Source: Parascedosporium putredinis (lineage: Eukaryota; Ascomycota; Sordariomycetes; Microascales; Microascaceae). Taken from it: DNA of 64,000 bases. The notes under the pieces were generated by a model. The model did no database searches, was not told the DNA's origin, and saw only the letters and a list, made by a program, of their open reading frames with translations. This document shows positions 62,034-64,000 of this stretch, in pieces (position 1 is the first letter of the stretch; each line of letters opens with the position of its first letter). Made by a program: the position numbers and the translations under genes. The DNA lies in the NCBI GenBank assembly GCA_949357655.1, contig CASHTG010000001.1, positions 248,001 to 312,000 of the forward strand, given 5' to 3'.

Positions 62034-62805
62034 TTGTCAAAGGTCGTAGCAATGCCGCCGTTGCTACGTGCATTTCAGTTCTGCCCAGCGTGGTATGTTT
62101 GCATCTGCATCAAGATGCCCCCAATCTATTTTGAAACGGGACATGCCAGCACTCGGTGTATACAGCGCGTACCTTCCCGGCTCCAACCCATCATCGTAAG
62201 CTCCGCAGTCGTTCCTGCCATCCAGAAAGCTCAATTCGCCCAGTACGGAATACCTGTGGGAAGGTAAGAGGCGGATTTAATACTCCTCCCACCTTCTGCT
62301 CTGGGGATGGGTCTGTGTAGGTGCAAGTTCTATTTTTATCCAATGGGAGGTATGATCTACTCTCTCCTTGAGCGTAATGCAGTTTGGAGTTGGGATGGAC
62401 TACCACCCTCCGTCTATAGACATGCGCAATACCTGCATATATAGAAATTTTAGAAGTAGCCAAGAAAGTCGAGTGGGATGCCATGAGGAAGAACGGGATC
62501 AAGATCCTTGCATTTGACGTGATGGTGGCATTTGATCCTCATGATTTTGACTCCTGCTGATGGTGGAGAGGTTCCTCACTGTATCCTGATTTCCGTTGAG
62601 GATTATCTGTCTGAGGCCCATCTATCCCCACGGGCCGCGGACGAAGGGTTCGGGTCCCAAATATTTTGGCAAGTGCGTCGTTTTGTTTGTTCTTTCCTGA
62701 TTGTTTTCTTCTCCAAGATAAGAAAGCACGTCAGGTGGTCGACAAGGCCTCCACCAGGGAGCCAACCGTAGGTGGTGTGGTTGAGCGCTCCTCATGTGAG
62801 CCATG
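62034..62805 (+). CDS. Unassigned spliced coding-like locus
   Basis: A putative exon ends at 62263 (VSSAVVPAIQKAQFAQYGIP) at a GTAAGA donor. An acceptor TGTGTAG at 62320 joins it in frame to CKFYFYPMGGMIYSLLERNA and WSWDGLPPSVYRHAQYLH. One frame break then leads into EILEVAKKVEWDAMRKNG and LAFDVMVAFDPHDF. A second leads into TPADGGEVPHCILISVEDY and SPRAADEGFGSQIF. A GTGCGT donor near 62668 and an acceptor near 62718 may delimit a last exon ending KARQVVDKASTREPTVGGVV and a TGA near 62805, but the phase fits only with another indel. The text is convincingly protein-like across a splice junction, yet I do not recognise the family. The start is not determined. It may be intact with sequence errors, or a decaying gene. 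Confidence 0.4.
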
Positions 62806-62841
62806 ACAATTAGTAGGAATAGTTGGTTGTTATCGCTCCGC

Positions 62842-63096
62842 CTATTCCTCCAATTCATGATCCTTGGATGTCATCAGCGGCGCTAGATAATTCTTCAAAG
62901 GAAGGGGCGGCACAGTCCCGCGGTATGCCTCTGTGAGGAGCGTCGTGTAGGCGGCCGCCCAGAGCCATGCAAAGAACTCGTGGGTCCGTGCCACATGGAC
63001 CACAGTGACGGGCCGGGCGAGCTAGGTCCGGAAGAAGAGAGACGGAATAAAGTCCAGACACCATTGCGCTAATATGCGTAAGCCCCGGTCGGCCGG
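62842..63096 (-). pseudogene. C-terminal fragment of an unassigned, possibly membrane, protein
   Basis: In one minus-strand frame, ILAQWCLDFIPSLFFRT is followed by a TAG and then, in the same frame, VTVVHVARTHEFFAWLWAAA, TEAYRGTVPPLPLKNYLAPL and a polar end, with a stop at 62844-62842. The internal TAG could be CAG altered by C to T. The 95-codon ATG frame on the same strand (62855-63142) is a shadow of it in another frame. I do not know the family. Confidence 0.3.
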
Positions 63097-63142
63097 CGGT
63101 CGGCTCCGGTTTTTTACTGTTTCGGGAGGAGCTCTTCTCCAC

Positions 63143-63619
63143 GGAACAAGCCTCGCTTACTCTCTCTATTGTCCAAGTCGAGGGGTTTATAGCAAAAAAA
63201 AAAATACTAGTCTACAGGAAACCTCTCAAAAGGCCAGCTTGACTAGGTCGGCAAAGATTTACCTTTCCCTTTTTACGAGGAGGGGTGAGAGATCGTTGTA
63301 GAGACTTTAATCGCTTATATAGGGCCAGAGATTCTTGACTACCGCTATCACACGCCATGGGTGGGCGCGAGGCTTGGTAATCGCCCAAAAATTACTAAGG
63401 GCTACATCATATTATCATGAGGAAAGCACGAAAGCCTTCCACTCGCGCCGTGCTTGTCTCTATCCGCTCTCCTCATACCAACGGAGGATATGGGTGGTAG
63501 AGAAAGAAACTCTCCTGACTTCCGAAATCCACAAACTGCCAGATAAACGATCGCCGCTTCTAAAATTCTTTCCTCTTTGATAATCGTCGAGTTTCGGTTA
63601 TCAACCAAATATCATCGGC
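63143..63619. other. Promoter region of the SDR gene
   Basis: No coding sequence is recognised; it is the probable promoter and leader of the NAD(P)-binding protein gene starting at 63620. Confidence 0.45.
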
Positions 63620-64000
63620 ATGGCTGGGTCCAAGATCCTGATCACCGGCGCCACAGGTTATATGTGAGTGGCGGCCCAACGTTGGACAATGTTTCAATAA
63701 TCTCCACCTTCCATCCGGCAGGACCTTAGCTGGCCAAGCTCTGAGAGGGAAAAGAAGAAAGAAAAAAAGAAAAGAAAGGAACGCAAGAAACATTCAGCAG
63801 GAGCATGTGCAGCTGATAGATAATTGAAATCTCATCATTTTCTCTCTTCCTTTCTAGCGGAGGATCTATCCTCACGACCATTTTGAACTCGGACGACCCT
63901 GGCCTCAAGTCCGCCACCGTCTCGGCCCTCGTGCGTAAATCAACCCAGGCCGATCTTCTCCGCATTAAAGGGGTCGAGCCTATCTTATTTTCCGGGCTCG
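63620..64000 (+). CDS. NmrA-like / extended SDR NAD(P)-binding protein, N-terminal part
   Basis: Exon 1 is 63620-63663, the intron 63664-63857 (GTGAGT to CTAG), and exon 2 runs off the window at 64000. The protein starts MAGSKILITGATGYIGGSIL, the Rossmann beta-alpha-beta with the glycine pattern GATGYIGG across the splice junction. It continues with SATVSALVRKSTQADLLRIK, where the Arg after the second strand suggests NADP preference. This is typical of NmrA-like or atypical extended short-chain dehydrogenase families. The substrate cannot be told from 62 residues. No frame break is seen in this part. Confidence 0.85.

Overview
The window is nuclear DNA of a filamentous ascomycete (Pezizomycotina, most likely Sordariomycetes). 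Short GT-AG introns carry CTAAC-type branch sites, leaders are pyrimidine-rich, intergenic spaces are long, and the gene set includes a VIB-1-type NDT80 factor and a HAM-2/Far11 STRIPAK subunit. I found no prokaryotic features, CRISPR array, rRNA or convincing tRNA.

Left part (1-13.25 kb): a seven-helix membrane protein (+, 4354-6637) converges with dolichyl-diphosphatase CAX4 (-, 8064-8921). CAX4 is divergent from an RWD plus RING-IBR-RING ubiquitin ligase of the ITT1/RNF14 type (+, 10834-13248). Middle (13.25-40.1 kb): about 27 kb with no gene I can recognise, only microsatellites and two or three coding-like remnants. Right part (40.1-58.7 kb): vib-1 (+), an 8.3 kb empty interval, a DUF2011 gene (+), ham-2/far11 (+), then a MARVEL-domain gene (-) facing ham-2 tail to tail. 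Far right (58.7-64 kb): an intact but solitary retrotransposon gag-like ORF (-), an unassigned spliced coding-like locus (+), a degenerate fragment (-), and the start of an NmrA/SDR-type NAD(P)-binding protein (+) cut by the window edge.

The linked vib-1, DUF2011 and ham-2 genes tie the control of heterokaryon incompatibility and starvation response (VIB-1) to hyphal fusion (HAM-2 in STRIPAK). From memory the same linkage exists in Neurospora crassa. CAX4 recycles the dolichol carrier for N-glycosylation. The RBR ligase and the MARVEL protein are housekeeping or membrane genes with no evident functional tie to these.

A property of the whole window matters for any reader: at least 22 single-base frame breaks interrupt otherwise well-conserved genes. 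Nearly all require one missing base, and most lie in short homopolymers. Restoring one base at each break makes the total coding length divisible by three in four independently modelled genes. I read these as deletion errors of an unpolished long-read assembly rather than pseudogenes, so ORF-based annotation here will badly under-call genes.
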